Shown piece after piece: positions 43,579 to 52,709 of a stretch of 58,483 nt of DNA. Source of the stretch: Eubacteriales bacterium. GTDB taxonomy: Bacteria > Bacillota > Clostridia > Lachnospirales > Lachnospiraceae. Every line of letters starts with the position of its first letter. Positions within the stretch are counted from its first letter, which is position 1. Below the pieces are notes generated by a model, which saw nothing but the letters and a program-made list of their open reading frames with translations, ran no database searches and was not told the origin of the DNA. The stretch is from NCBI GenBank assembly GCA_030536755.1, contig JAUNPJ010000016.1, positions 1 to 58,483 on the forward strand, read 5' to 3'. Position numbers and translations under genes: made by a program.

Positions 43579-44376
43579 TTATCGTCTTTTCTGATACATT
43601 TTCTCTGTAAAATTCAGCACTCCGTACAGTCCTGTTGCAAGGATGCATAAGATCACAATGGACATGATCACCCAATCCAGTTTGAATACCTGGCTTCCAT
43701 AAATAATCAGATAGCCAAGGCCTTCTCTTGCACCGATAAATTCTCCGATGACAACACCCACGAGACACAGCCCAATGTTAACCTTCATCACGCTCAAAAT
43801 CAATGGTATAGAGGAGGGAAGCACAACCTTAAATAAGGCATCTTTTTTCCCTCCTCCTAATGTTTCAATCAGCTTTAGTTTTTCTTTATCCACCTGAAGA
43901 AAACCAGAATACAGGCTGATAATGGATCCAAAAACAGCCACGGAAATCCCGGCTACAATAATCGTTTTTCTGTTTGCCCCCAGCCATACGATCAGTAAAG
44001 GGGCCAATGCCGATTTCGGAAGGCTGTTGAGTACGACAAGGTATGGTTCCAGGATGCGGGACACTCTTGGAAAGGACCACAGAAGAACAGCCACGGCAAG
44101 CCCCAAAAGCAATACCAGGACAAAGCTTATGAGTGTTTCATAAAGTGTCACACCGATGTGCGAGAACAGCGCATGGCTGCTGCACATGGAGACAAAAGTA
44201 TTCCACACCTGGCTGGGACTGGAGAAAATAAAAGAATCCAGCCATCCTGCCCTCGTACTTCCCTCCCAAGCTCCAAGAAACAGAAGAAACAGGAGGACTC
44301 TCCAGATTGTTACCATCCGTCTGTCATGACTGCGTTTTCTCAAATACGCTTTCTGCGCCTGGGACATCCCGGTCAT
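43579..44376 (-). CDS. ABC transporter permease, SsuC/TauC-type
   Basis: A 265-residue inner membrane permease with six hydrophobic segments and the ATPase-contact loop (LKLIETLGGGKKDALFKVVLPSS). It belongs to the nitrate/sulfonate/taurine-type BPD family. Substrate cannot be read; aliphatic sulfonates, thiamine precursors or other anions are typical. ATG at 44376 has AGGAG ten bases upstream, so it overlaps the ATPase gene by 53 bases, which is unusually long. No substrate-binding protein gene is beside it. Confidence 0.85.
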   Translation of the reverse strand: MTGMSQAQKAYLRKRSHDRRMVTIWRVLLFLLFLGAWEGSTRAGWLDSFIFSSPSQVWNTFVSMCSSHALFSHIGVTLYETLISFVLVLLLGLAVAVLLWSFPRVSRILEPYLVVLNSLPKSALAPLLIVWLGANRKTIIVAGISVAVFGSIISLYSGFLQVDKEKLKLIETLGGGKKDALFKVVLPSSIPLILSVMKVNIGLCLVGVVIGEFIGAREGLGYLIIYGSQVFKLDWVIMSIVILCILATGLYGVLNFTEKMYQKRR

Positions 44377-45136
44377 GATCGTTCAGCTCCTTCCAGATCA
44401 GATTGAAGTAATATTTAAATCTTGGGTCATTTCGGGAAGCAATCGGTGTCCGATCCGGGTTTTCCAGCACAATTTCTACTTCACGTTTCAGTCTGGCCGG
44501 ACGACTGGTAAGTACCAATACACGGTCTGCCATACTGATCGCTTCTGAAATATCATGTGTGACAAGAATGGCCGTCTTTCCTTCTTGTCTGATAATTCTT
44601 CCAATGTCATCGCTGACATTCAGACGTGTCTGATAATCCAGAGCAGAAAAAGGTTCATCCAAAAGCAGCAGATCCGGTTCCAGCGCCAGCGTACGTATCA
44701 GGGCGGCCCGCTGGCGCATTCCTCCAGACAACTGGGACGGATGGGCATTTTCAAATTTATGCAGCCCATACGTCTCCAGCATTTTTTGTACCTGCTTCTT
44801 TTTTTCTTCTGTTTTCTGATGCTGAATTTCCAATCCCAGCATGACATTCCGGTAAATTGTTCTCCATTCAAACAGATGATCTTTCTGCAGCATATATCCA
44901 ATATGCATCAAAGAACCGCTTCCAGGTCTTTTCTGTATACAGATTTCTCCCTGTTCAGGCTGCAAAAGTCCACTGATCAAATTTAAAATTGTCGATTTTC
45001 CGCATCCGCTCGGTCCGACGATTGCAAGAAACTCCCCTTCATTCACAGAAAAAGACAAATCTGAAATCACCGTGATTTCTCCCTGAGGGCTATGATAAGC
45101 GAGACTTACCTGTTTTACCTCCAGCAATGGATTCAC
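44324..45136 (-). CDS. ABC transporter ATP-binding protein, SsuB/TauB-type
   Basis: A 270-residue ATPase: Walker A GPSGCGKST near residue 41, signature LSGGMRQRAAL, Walker B LLLLDEPFSALD and switch His in VTHDISEA. It pairs with the overlapping permease. The start is a GTG at 45136 with GGAGG nine bases upstream; an ATG close to the site is in another frame. An extended C-terminal tail (about 20 residues) encodes the overlap with the permease gene. Confidence 0.87.
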   Translation of the reverse strand: MNPLLEVKQVSLAYHSPQGEITVISDLSFSVNEGEFLAIVGPSGCGKSTILNLISGLLQPEQGEICIQKRPGSGSLMHIGYMLQKDHLFEWRTIYRNVMLGLEIQHQKTEEKKKQVQKMLETYGLHKFENAHPSQLSGGMRQRAALIRTLALEPDLLLLDEPFSALDYQTRLNVSDDIGRIIRQEGKTAILVTHDISEAISMADRVLVLTSRPARLKREVEIVLENPDRTPIASRNDPRFKYYFNLIWKELNDHDRDVPGAESVFEKTQS

Positions 45137-45202
45137 GTTTCATAACCTCCCCATAGTTATCCATAGTTCATTTTATGTTTCCAGAGGAGATTTGACTCTT
45201 TC

Positions 45203-46201
45203 TTAAGCTTCTTTTTCAAACAGAACCTTCACACAGCCTCCGCAGATCATGCCGAGTTTACTGCTGTCTTTGTTCGACAGATCATACTCCCGGATACTCA
45301 TGTGCTCTGCACTGCCAGCCTCCTGAATCGCTCTGTATTCTACCGTTCCGCCGCCGATGGTGCCAATCGCTGTGCCGTCTTCCTTCACCCACATTTTGCT
45401 TCCCTTTCCGCGCGGAGAAGAGCCTGCCTTGTCCATGATCGTGACCATCGTGCCCTTCTCCTGATTCATCACAGCTTCCACAACCGGAGCAGGAAGATAG
45501 GCTGCATGATACTCATTTTTCACCTGCACAATCTCTGCAAGGATGCTGATCATGATTTCCTCCGGGGTCTCACCTCCAAGCTTTAATCCAATCGGGGAAT
45601 GCATCCTGTCCAGCAATTCCTCCGCATAACCCTCCTGGCGAAGTTTCGTCAACGTTGCAGCCACTTTTGATTTGCTTCCGATCATGCCAAGATACGCAAA
45701 CGGACGATTCAGGATCTGTCTCACACAGACACCATCAAAACTGTGGCCTCTTGTAACAATTACATAATAGGTATTATCATAGGAAGGAATTGTCTCTGAT
45801 AATTTCTGAAAATCCAGACAGATTCTCTCATCCGCATCCGGAAATCGCTCACTTGTCACAAATTCTTCTCTGTCATCTACGACAGTCACATAAAATCCCA
45901 ACATTTTTGCTACTTTGCATACCGGCTGCGACACATGACCGCCGCCGCAGATAACCATTCTCGGGTTTTCACGAAACAGTTCTACAAAAAAACCGGTTCC
46001 TGCAATCTCTGTCATCTGGGTATCCGGCACATTTCTCAGCCCTTCCACAAATGGCTGCCAGAATCCTTCCTTTGCTTCCCCCAGAGCAGTCATTTCCCGG
46101 TCACTGTACAAAAGTTTGCTCCCTTTATATTCTCCTTCAAGCACCGTAGCACAGCGCAGCATTCCTTTTTCCTTTAGCTGACAAAATATTTCCTGATACA
46201 T
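45203..46201 (-). CDS. XdhC/CoxI family molybdenum hydroxylase maturation protein with reversed domain order
   Basis: A 332-residue protein with the two XdhC domains. The Rossmann domain comes first (MVICGGGHVSQPVCKVAKML near residues 80-100, VIVTRGHSFDG, YLGMIGSK). The CoxI domain comes last (TIMDKAGSSPRGKGSKMWV, GTIGGGTVEY, GMICGGCVKVLFE). In classical XdhC the order is the opposite. XdhC sulfurates or inserts the molybdenum cofactor of xanthine dehydrogenase. No hydroxylase gene is adjacent; its clients could be the enzymes at 10-19 kb. ATG at 46201 with GGAGG seven bases upstream is used rather than TTG 46207. Confidence 0.85.
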   Translation of the reverse strand: MYQEIFCQLKEKGMLRCATVLEGEYKGSKLLYSDREMTALGEAKEGFWQPFVEGLRNVPDTQMTEIAGTGFFVELFRENPRMVICGGGHVSQPVCKVAKMLGFYVTVVDDREEFVTSERFPDADERICLDFQKLSETIPSYDNTYYVIVTRGHSFDGVCVRQILNRPFAYLGMIGSKSKVAATLTKLRQEGYAEELLDRMHSPIGLKLGGETPEEIMISILAEIVQVKNEYHAAYLPAPVVEAVMNQEKGTMVTIMDKAGSSPRGKGSKMWVKEDGTAIGTIGGGTVEYRAIQEAGSAEHMSIREYDLSNKDSSKLGMICGGCVKVLFEKEA

Positions 46202-46282
46202 ATACAAGCCTCCTCGCTCAAATTTTTTCTCTTATGTTTATAATACCGTATTTTTTCAGATTATTCTACAAAAATGTTCCTC

Positions 46283-46333
46283 TGTCCCCACATGTCCCGC
46301 AATTTGGACAAAATTTTACTTTATAAGTATTGT
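46283..46333 (+). promoter_or_regulatory. promoter and candidate operator of the second YheO-like regulator
   Basis: TTGGAC (46304-46309) and TATTGT (46328-46333) are 18 bases apart. The half-site TGTCC occurs at 46283 and 46293 (ten bases apart) and inverted as GGACA at 46306-46310, overlapping the -35. An 8-base gap separates the inverted pair. Confidence 0.5.
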
Positions 46334-46381
46334 TTTTTCTTTTCACCTGTATTAAGATTAGTAGAAAGAAAGGAGGAGACA

Positions 46382-47008
46382 ATGGGCAGATTATCCACAC
46401 TAAGACAAATTGCTAATTCTATTGCGTCTGCATTTGGTTCTAACTGTGAAGTTGTCATTCACGATCTGAAGAGCCAAAACCTGGAACAGTCTATTGTATA
46501 TATTGTCAACGGTCATGTTACAAACCGCAAAATCGGCGACGGTCCTTCCGCAATCGTACTGAATACACTGCACAAAGATCCAGATTCTCTGGTAGATGAG
46601 CCTGGTTACCTTCTGAAAACCTCAGACGGGCGTATTTTAAAATCCAGCACTTCTTTTATCAGAGATGACGACGGCTCCATTCACTACATATTTGGAATCA
46701 ATTATGACATCACAAAACTCACAATTGTAGAAAGTGCGCTGCATGAGCTGACCACTCCGATAAACAATCAGAAGAAGCCACAGAAAGTCAATCACAGTGT
46801 CAATGAACTTTTAGAACAGCTGATTGAACAATCAGTAGAACTGGTAGGAAAACCAGTTGCTCTTATGAACAAAGAAGACAAAGTAAAAGCAATCCAGTTT
46901 CTCAATGATCAGGGGGCATTCCTCATCACCAAATCCGGTGATAAGGTTTCCAATTATTTCGGCATTTCCAAATATACGCTGTACAGCTACATAGACGTTA
47001 ACAAATAA
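46382..47008 (+). CDS. YheO-like PAS/HTH transcriptional regulator (second copy)
   Basis: A 208-residue relative of the regulator at 15605. The PAS-like YheO domain covers about residues 8-115 (NCEVVIHDLKS, VNGHVTNRKIGDGPS, LKSSTSFIRDDDG), and the helix-turn-helix lies near the C-terminus (GDKVSNYFGISKYTLYSYIDV). The frame is open from 46274, but ATG at 46382 has AAAGGAGGAG just upstream and starts the domain. It is divergent from the XdhC-ABC genes and may regulate them. Confidence 0.85.
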   Translation: MGRLSTLRQIANSIASAFGSNCEVVIHDLKSQNLEQSIVYIVNGHVTNRKIGDGPSAIVLNTLHKDPDSLVDEPGYLLKTSDGRILKSSTSFIRDDDGSIHYIFGINYDITKLTIVESALHELTTPINNQKKPQKVNHSVNELLEQLIEQSVELVGKPVALMNKEDKVKAIQFLNDQGAFLITKSGDKVSNYFGISKYTLYSYIDVNK

Positions 47009-47044
47009 GGAGACAGGCCTTTTGACAGGCTTGTCCCCTTTTTT
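47009..47044 (+). terminator. terminator after the second regulator
   Basis: GGAGACAGGCCT and AGGCTTGTCCCC form a stem with G-U pairs, followed by six T residues, directly after the stop codon. Confidence 0.8.
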
Positions 47045-47045
47045 A

Positions 47046-48290
47046 TCAGCTTAATTTATGTACAAAAATACCACTTCGCAGTTTTGGCTCAAACCAGGTG
47101 GATTTCGGCGGCATGATATGATTCGTATCCGCAATCTCCATCAGATCATCCAGACCGGTCGGATACATCGAAAATGCAACTCCATGTTTCTCATCTGCCA
47201 TATTCTGCAGTTCTTTCAGTCCCCGGATTCCTCCGACAAAACTGATTCTGTCGCTTGTTCTCGGATCCCCGATTCCAAGAATTGGTGTCAGTACGTTTTT
47301 CTGCAGAATCGAAACATCCAGAGACTCCACCGGATCGTTCTCATCAAAAATTCCATTTTTTGCTTTCAGAAGATACCACTGTCCATCCAGATACATACCC
47401 ATCGTATGTTTCTTTCGAGGATGACACATACCCTGATAAAATCTGGAAATCTCAAATTTTTCGGATAATTTCTGCAGAAATTCTTCTGGTGTATTTCCAT
47501 TCAGATCATGTACGACACGATTGTAATCCATGATCCGAAGCTGTGAATCCGGAAAAAGAACCGCAAGAAAATAGTTAAACTCTTCTTTTCCCGTATACTC
47601 CGGATACTGCTTTCTTCTTCTCAGACCTACACGCACCGCAGACGCTGCACGATGATGTCCGTCTGCAATATAAAAATCAGGTATCTCGCAAAACAGATCC
47701 TGAAGTTTTCCTATGACTTCATCGTCATCCAATATCCAAACTGTATGCGTCACACCGTCCTCTTCCAGAAAATCATAGACTGGTTTGTGATCTCTCATCC
47801 AGCCTTCCATAATCTGTGTGACTTCTTCGTGGGAACGATAGGTAAGAAAAATCGGTCCTGTATTGGCATCGCATACATCTACATGATGTATTCTGTCCGC
47901 CTCTTTATCCGCACGCGTCAGTTCATGTTTTTTCACATGATTATTCAGATAATCATCAATCGCCGCACAGCCTACAATTCCAGTCTGCGCACGTCCATTC
48001 ATAATCTGACGATAAATATAAAAACAGGGCTTCTGATCCTGAATATACACGCCGGTCTCTTCCATCTTTTTCAGATTTGCAGCCGCTTTTTCGTAAACTC
48101 TCTCATCATAAATATCAATGGATGGTGACAAATCCACCTCCGCTCTGTCTACGTGAAGAAAAGAATATGGATTTCCCTTTACCATCTCACGCGCTTCCTG
48201 GCTGTTCATTACATCGTATGGTAAGGCAGCAACCTTTGCAGCCAGCTTCGCAGCCGGCCGCACTGCCTTAAATGGTCGAAATACCGCCAT
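47046..48290 (-). CDS. DUF1015 family protein
   Basis: A 414-residue cytoplasmic protein of the DUF1015 family: MAVFRPFKAVRP, AALPYDVMNSQEAREM, HELTRADKEADR and FYIADGHHRAASA are its recurring blocks. No reaction is established to my knowledge. The gene commonly sits with serC and serA in Clostridia, as here with serC 46 bases upstream, so a role tied to serine metabolism is reasonable but unproven. GGAGG lies 11 bases before the ATG. Confidence 0.85.
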   Translation of the reverse strand: MAVFRPFKAVRPAAKLAAKVAALPYDVMNSQEAREMVKGNPYSFLHVDRAEVDLSPSIDIYDERVYEKAAANLKKMEETGVYIQDQKPCFYIYRQIMNGRAQTGIVGCAAIDDYLNNHVKKHELTRADKEADRIHHVDVCDANTGPIFLTYRSHEEVTQIMEGWMRDHKPVYDFLEEDGVTHTVWILDDDEVIGKLQDLFCEIPDFYIADGHHRAASAVRVGLRRRKQYPEYTGKEEFNYFLAVLFPDSQLRIMDYNRVVHDLNGNTPEEFLQKLSEKFEISRFYQGMCHPRKKHTMGMYLDGQWYLLKAKNGIFDENDPVESLDVSILQKNVLTPILGIGDPRTSDRISFVGGIRGLKELQNMADEKHGVAFSMYPTGLDDLMEIADTNHIMPPKSTWFEPKLRSGIFVHKLS

Positions 48291-48336
48291 TTTGTACTTT
48301 ACCTCCGTTCAGTTGGTATGTATGTTTTTTTGCTTC

Positions 48337-49425
48337 TTAAGAATTTTCTTCCTCGAATTTTTTCATAAATGCCACAAGAGCCTCTACGCCTTCGATCGGC
48401 ATTGCATTGTAGATACTTGCACGCATACCACCTACTGTTCTGTGACCTTTCAGGTTCTCCAGTCCGGCAGCCTTGGACTCTGCGATAAATTTCTTCTCCA
48501 GCTCATCATCTCCGATGACAAATGGAACATTCATAAGAGAACGGTCTTTCTTTTCTACCGTTCCTCGGAACATTTTGCTGGAATCCAGGAAATCATAGAG
48601 AATCTTTGCTTTCTTCTCATTATGCTCTTTCATTGCCTGCAGACCGCCCATCTTCTTGATCCACTTAAATACTTTGCCGCACATATAAATGCAGTAACAG
48701 TTCGGTGTATTGTACAGAGAATCCGCATCTGCCTGCGTCTTAAATTTGAGCATCGTCGGAGTTCCAGGAAGTACATCATCTGTAATCAGATCCTCACGGA
48801 TAATGGAAATAACCATGCCTGCCGGTCCGATATTTTTCTGAACACCGCCATAAACAATACCATATTTTGTCACATCGATCGGCTCAGACAGAAAACAGGA
48901 GGAAACATCCGATACCAGGATTTTTCCTTTTGTATTTGGAAGTTCTTTAAACTTTGTGCCATAAATGGTATTGTTCTCGCAAATATATACATAATCAGCA
49001 TCTTCACTGATCGGCAGATCGGAGCAGTCCGGAATATAAGAAAACGTCTTATCCTCGGAGCTGGCAATCTTATTTGCCTTTCCGTATTTGCAGGCCTCCT
49101 GGTATGCTTTCTTTGCCCACTGTCCCGTCACAATATAATCTGCTACACCATTTTTCATCAGATTCATCGGGATAGCCGCAAACTGCTGGGAAGCACCTCC
49201 CTGCAGAAACAACACCTTATAATTATCCGGAATTCCCATCAGATCACGAAGATCCTGTTCTGCTTCGTTTATAATATCCTCAAACATTTTGGAGCGGTGG
49301 CTCATCTCCATCACAGACATCCCGCATCCTCTGTAGTTCATCATTTCATCAGCAGCTTCTCTCAAAACCTCTTCAGGCAATACGGCAGGACCTGCTGAGA
49401 AATTGTAAATTCTTCCCTCAGACAT
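48337..49425 (-). CDS. serC: phosphoserine aminotransferase
   Basis: A 362-residue PLP aminotransferase making 3-phosphoserine from 3-phosphohydroxypyruvate and glutamate. It begins IYNFSAGPAVLPEEVLREA, contains LFLQGGASQQFAAIPMNL, and the PLP lysine is in VYGGVQKNIGPAGM. Length is normal. GAGGAGG precedes the ATG. Upstream serA is not present in this window; the DUF1015 gene follows. The gap 49426-49560 shows no clear promoter. Confidence 0.95.
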   Translation of the reverse strand: MSEGRIYNFSAGPAVLPEEVLREAADEMMNYRGCGMSVMEMSHRSKMFEDIINEAEQDLRDLMGIPDNYKVLFLQGGASQQFAAIPMNLMKNGVADYIVTGQWAKKAYQEACKYGKANKIASSEDKTFSYIPDCSDLPISEDADYVYICENNTIYGTKFKELPNTKGKILVSDVSSCFLSEPIDVTKYGIVYGGVQKNIGPAGMVISIIREDLITDDVLPGTPTMLKFKTQADADSLYNTPNCYCIYMCGKVFKWIKKMGGLQAMKEHNEKKAKILYDFLDSSKMFRGTVEKKDRSLMNVPFVIGDDELEKKFIAESKAAGLENLKGHRTVGGMRASIYNAMPIEGVEALVAFMKKFEEENS

Positions 49426-49561
49426 TTCTTTTCCTCCTCATTTCTTGTGTATGATGCTTTTTCAGCCATACACTTTTGTTATATTTTTATCATTCCTTCT
49501 TATTGTACCCCCTACCTTCCTATCTATCAAGCAGATTTTTCTATTTTTGCCCAAAATATAC

Positions 49562-49610
49562 AAAAAAGACAGCTTCCCGATGTTTCTGCCACCGTTTCAC
49601 TGTCTTTTTT
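49562..49610 (-). terminator. terminator of the C1 peptidase gene
   Basis: AAAAAAGACAG (49562-49572) and CTGTCTTTTTT (49600-49610) form an 11-bp stem. On the minus strand the T tract ends the stem, seven bases past the gene stop. Confidence 0.75.
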
Positions 49611-49616
49611 ATCATT

Positions 49617-51989
49617 TTATTTTGTGATCTTTACGGTCTTAACGCTGCTGTAAGGGCCATAAATACGTCTTCCTGCGGAATCTGTTTTAAATGCTCTCAC
49701 CTTCACATAATAAGTCTTTCCCTTTTTGAGACCGGTAATGGTTTTGGAAGTTCCCACTCTTCCAACCCACTGCTTTGTCGTAAATTTGGAGTTGGTATCA
49801 TATACAATCTGATAACCTCCAGCACCGCTCACCTTGCTGTAGCATACCGTCATTGCTCTGGAAGCAGAATTCTTCACTGCCACATTTTTCACCTGAGCAA
49901 CACTGACCTTGCTCCAGCGCGCATATAAGGTGTAATTCTTCTTCGTTCCCTTCTTAATCGAAGTGATCTTGTTTTTATACTTGCTGTCTGTATACCAGCC
50001 GAGGAAGGCATATCCTTTTCTCTGCGGATTCTTGAAATTGACTGCCTGATCGTAATAAACCGACGGATTGCCGGATACATTCGTTCCTCCATTGAGGTTG
50101 TACGTGATCGTATAGCAGGAGGTTACCTTACAGGAAGCTTTCGCATTGCTTCCATCCTGCGCCTCTGCCGTGATCGTTGCCTGTCCATATCCTTTCAGTG
50201 TCACTTTTCCGTTCTGATCCACCGATACGATGGATGGATTGCTGCTGCTCCACTTCAGATTCTGATTCGATGCATCTGCCGGAGCGACAGAAGCTGTCAG
50301 CTGATAGGTGCTTCCCTTTTTCAATTTCAGGCTGGTCTTGTTCAGCTTGATTGATTCCACCTTTTCCTGTGTATCATCATCGACCGTAAAGCCCTTGATA
50401 CGGGAACAATAGCCTTCGTTGTAATTGTCTGTCCACGCTGTCTTTCCGGCTGCTCTTGTAAAGCTCTGTCCCGGCTGGATATCTGCATGATAACCGTAAA
50501 TATTTCCCTGAGTGGTTTCTTCTGTCAGATATTGAAACGCTGCATCTTCTTTTGATGTAATTACTATTGAATAGTACGTTCCCTCTGACAATATCACGGG
50601 ATCTTTCAGCTCATATGTAACATAGCCACGGAACAGATTTGTCCAGTTTCCATATTTCTCCGAATCGTACGCCAGAGTTCCGCTGGACGGATTGTTTTTG
50701 TCTTTCAAATTTTTGTAGATCTGCACGCGCACCTGTTTCTGCACATTATAGAAATAAAATCCGACTGCCTTCAGAATTTCTCTTCCATCGGGATTTCCCT
50801 TTACTTGATAAACATTGGCAACGGACTCGCCTGATGCAATTGCCCTTGCAGAACTGCTTGCCGTTCCATCATACTGATAATTGTGGTCATACGTGTCTGC
50901 GGAGCGAAATTCAGGAGCTACCAGAGAACCGCTGCTTGCTGACTTGAATACGGCATCTTCATAAGAAAGATAAAAATATCCGCCATCTCCCCAGCTTTCT
51001 CCCCAGCTGTTTTTCACGATCCAGGCACCGTCCTTTTGCACACCCGAGGAAGATAAGAAATTCGTTTTGCTGTAATGATCATCCCAACCCACGATCGTCA
51101 CCGCATGATTGACACTGCTGATTTCTCCAGGATAGCAGTAAGCCGCCTTATCGGGATTGTAATAGGCATCTTTCGCATTATACGTCAACATCAAAGGCCC
51201 ATATTTTGTCAAAGCCAATTTAACATTACTTTGATTGGATTTGGAAATATTGCTCGCAAATCCTGTCAAAATGGCCTGATTGCTGTTATAAGCGTTGCTT
51301 TCATCCGCTTGTGTTCCCTGAGAAGCCGCACCCTTCCACTGGCTGAGCGTCATCGCCGCAATAAAAGGACTGCCTCCTGCCTGCACATAATCCGTCCAAT
51401 CACGATTAAGAAAATAATTGTAATCTCGTACCGAATTTTCCAACGGATCTGTCAGATTGGGGCAAAAACTGTTGTACGCGAGATGAATCTCATCCAAATC
51501 GAGATTTTGCGTCGTATACCGACTGTCATTCATAATCAGATTTGCCTCACCCGCAGCAATCGTGGAATACGTCCAACAAGTCTCTCCTATCTGATTTTTC
51601 ACCGGTGTCATATATGGACGCAGATCATACACAGCCTGGTCTGTAGATGCGCCGACACGTTCTTCACCAGTCGCATCCAGATCGAGTTCCTCTGTCTCCA
51701 TCGGCTCCTCAAAAATCTCTGTCAGGTTCTCCATCGGGGCAAGCTGTTCCTGCCTCTCTTCTTCTGTCATCGGACGACCCAGCACATAATCCAGATCTTC
51801 TGCCTCATTTTCGAAAGAAGCATTCGTCTCTTCCTGGTCTTTTTCCTGTATTGTCACATCCTCCACAACCAGATTTGCGTCACTGTCAACAGCCACGTCT
51901 TCCACAGCAGCCCAGGTTGGCACTCCGGTCGGAACCACCAGTGATGCCGCCAACGCAAGTGCAAGCCATCTCTTTGTATCTTTCTTCAT
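49617..51989 (-). CDS. secreted papain-like (C1) cysteine peptidase with Ig-like, InlB-type and Fn3-like repeats
   Basis: A 790-residue secreted protein. Residues 1-28 are a signal peptide (KKDTKRW then hydrophobic, ending PTWA). After an acidic propeptide the C1 peptidase domain has C138 (QIGETCWTYST), H295 (NHAVTIVGWDD) and N327 (VKNSWGESWGDGG). C-terminal repeats follow: a Big_2 Ig-like domain (about 555-635), an InlB B-type repeat (ITYNLNGGTNV...GWYTD...LYARW) and an Fn3-like domain to the end. There is no sortase signal; repeats may bind the cell wall. ATG at 51989 has AAGGAG six bases upstream. Role may be host-protein or peptide degradation (inference). Confidence 0.88.
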   Translation of the reverse strand: MKKDTKRWLALALAASLVVPTGVPTWAAVEDVAVDSDANLVVEDVTIQEKDQEETNASFENEAEDLDYVLGRPMTEEERQEQLAPMENLTEIFEEPMETEELDLDATGEERVGASTDQAVYDLRPYMTPVKNQIGETCWTYSTIAAGEANLIMNDSRYTTQNLDLDEIHLAYNSFCPNLTDPLENSVRDYNYFLNRDWTDYVQAGGSPFIAAMTLSQWKGAASQGTQADESNAYNSNQAILTGFASNISKSNQSNVKLALTKYGPLMLTYNAKDAYYNPDKAAYCYPGEISSVNHAVTIVGWDDHYSKTNFLSSSGVQKDGAWIVKNSWGESWGDGGYFYLSYEDAVFKSASSGSLVAPEFRSADTYDHNYQYDGTASSSARAIASGESVANVYQVKGNPDGREILKAVGFYFYNVQKQVRVQIYKNLKDKNNPSSGTLAYDSEKYGNWTNLFRGYVTYELKDPVILSEGTYYSIVITSKEDAAFQYLTEETTQGNIYGYHADIQPGQSFTRAAGKTAWTDNYNEGYCSRIKGFTVDDDTQEKVESIKLNKTSLKLKKGSTYQLTASVAPADASNQNLKWSSSNPSIVSVDQNGKVTLKGYGQATITAEAQDGSNAKASCKVTSCYTITYNLNGGTNVSGNPSVYYDQAVNFKNPQRKGYAFLGWYTDSKYKNKITSIKKGTKKNYTLYARWSKVSVAQVKNVAVKNSASRAMTVCYSKVSGAGGYQIVYDTNSKFTTKQWVGRVGTSKTITGLKKGKTYYVKVRAFKTDSAGRRIYGPYSSVKTVKITK

Positions 51990-52079
51990 ATCAATCTCCT
52001 TTTTACAGGTTTTCGTAACTATTTTGTAATAAAAATAACACATTTTTAATATTTTCGCAAGTCTTACCTGTTCAGAATC

Positions 52080-52106
52080 AAAAAAACCAGCCCAACGGAC
52101 TGGTTT
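52080..52106 (-). terminator. terminator of the cob operon
   Basis: On the minus strand AACCAGTCCGTTGGGCTGGTT is a hairpin, followed by a run of T residues, ten bases after the cobC-like stop. Confidence 0.85.
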
Positions 52107-52115
52107 CTTCAAATC

Positions 52116-52709
52116 TCAGGACAGCTGCTCGATGACCTGAACCAAATGGATTCCCTGTCTCCACTGGTTCTCATCGATCTGCAGAACATAGCCGCCGCCA
52201 TTTCCCACATGCCATCCATAATATTCTTTTTTCTCGCTGGCACACGCTTCCAGCACACTCATGATCGTACCTCCGTGGACCACTGCCGCTGCAGAAGAGA
52301 TATCATCCTCCAGACAGCTCTCCACCATCTGCACAAAAGCCGATGTGCTTCGCTTTTGAAATCCCTCCCTGCTCTCTCCATGCGGGAAAGGAAGCATCCC
52401 ATTGCTGTCGATCCACTGCTGATAATGCAAATTATCCGCCAGTTCCAGATAATTTTTATTTTCAAATTCTCCAAAATCACACTCGCGAAAATCTTCGATC
52501 ACCTGCATCGCCTGCCCAGGATAGATCAAAGAAGCCGTCTGGCGGCAACGAAGCATCGGACTGACATACAGCCGCTGCACATCGGGATACGTTTTTCCTT
52601 TCAGAAGCTCTCTCCCGGCTTCGCAAAGCGGTTCATCCGTCCTTCCAATATAACGTTTTTTCTCATTTCCAGCCGTAATCGAATGACGGATCAGCACAAT
52701 CTTACACAT
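52116..52709 (-). CDS. cobC: histidine phosphatase family protein, probable alpha-ribazole phosphatase
   Basis: A 197-residue phosphoglycerate mutase-like phosphatase. The nucleophile motif reads LIRHSITAGNEKKRYIGRTDEPLCEAG, with a Ser replacing the usual Gly after Arg-His. A YVSPMLRCRQTA segment, a central Glu in HGESREGFQKR, and VVHGGTIMSVLE follow. The cobU, cobS and cobT neighbours support CobC, which removes the phosphate from alpha-ribazole 5'-phosphate or the late cobalamin intermediate. It overlaps the preceding gene by eight bases. Confidence 0.82.
   Translation of the reverse strand: MCKIVLIRHSITAGNEKKRYIGRTDEPLCEAGRELLKGKTYPDVQRLYVSPMLRCRQTASLIYPGQAMQVIEDFRECDFGEFENKNYLELADNLHYQQWIDSNGMLPFPHGESREGFQKRSTSAFVQMVESCLEDDISSAAAVVHGGTIMSVLEACASEKKEYYGWHVGNGGGYVLQIDENQWRQGIHLVQVIEQLS

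Noticed and set aside
43358-43594. Overlapping frames of 68-85 codons beginning MCTTFLVNG and similar
   Set aside because: They lie within the palindromic repeat and have no ribosome binding site; several frames are open at once, as expected for a non-coding element. A related frame recurs in the half copy at the window end.
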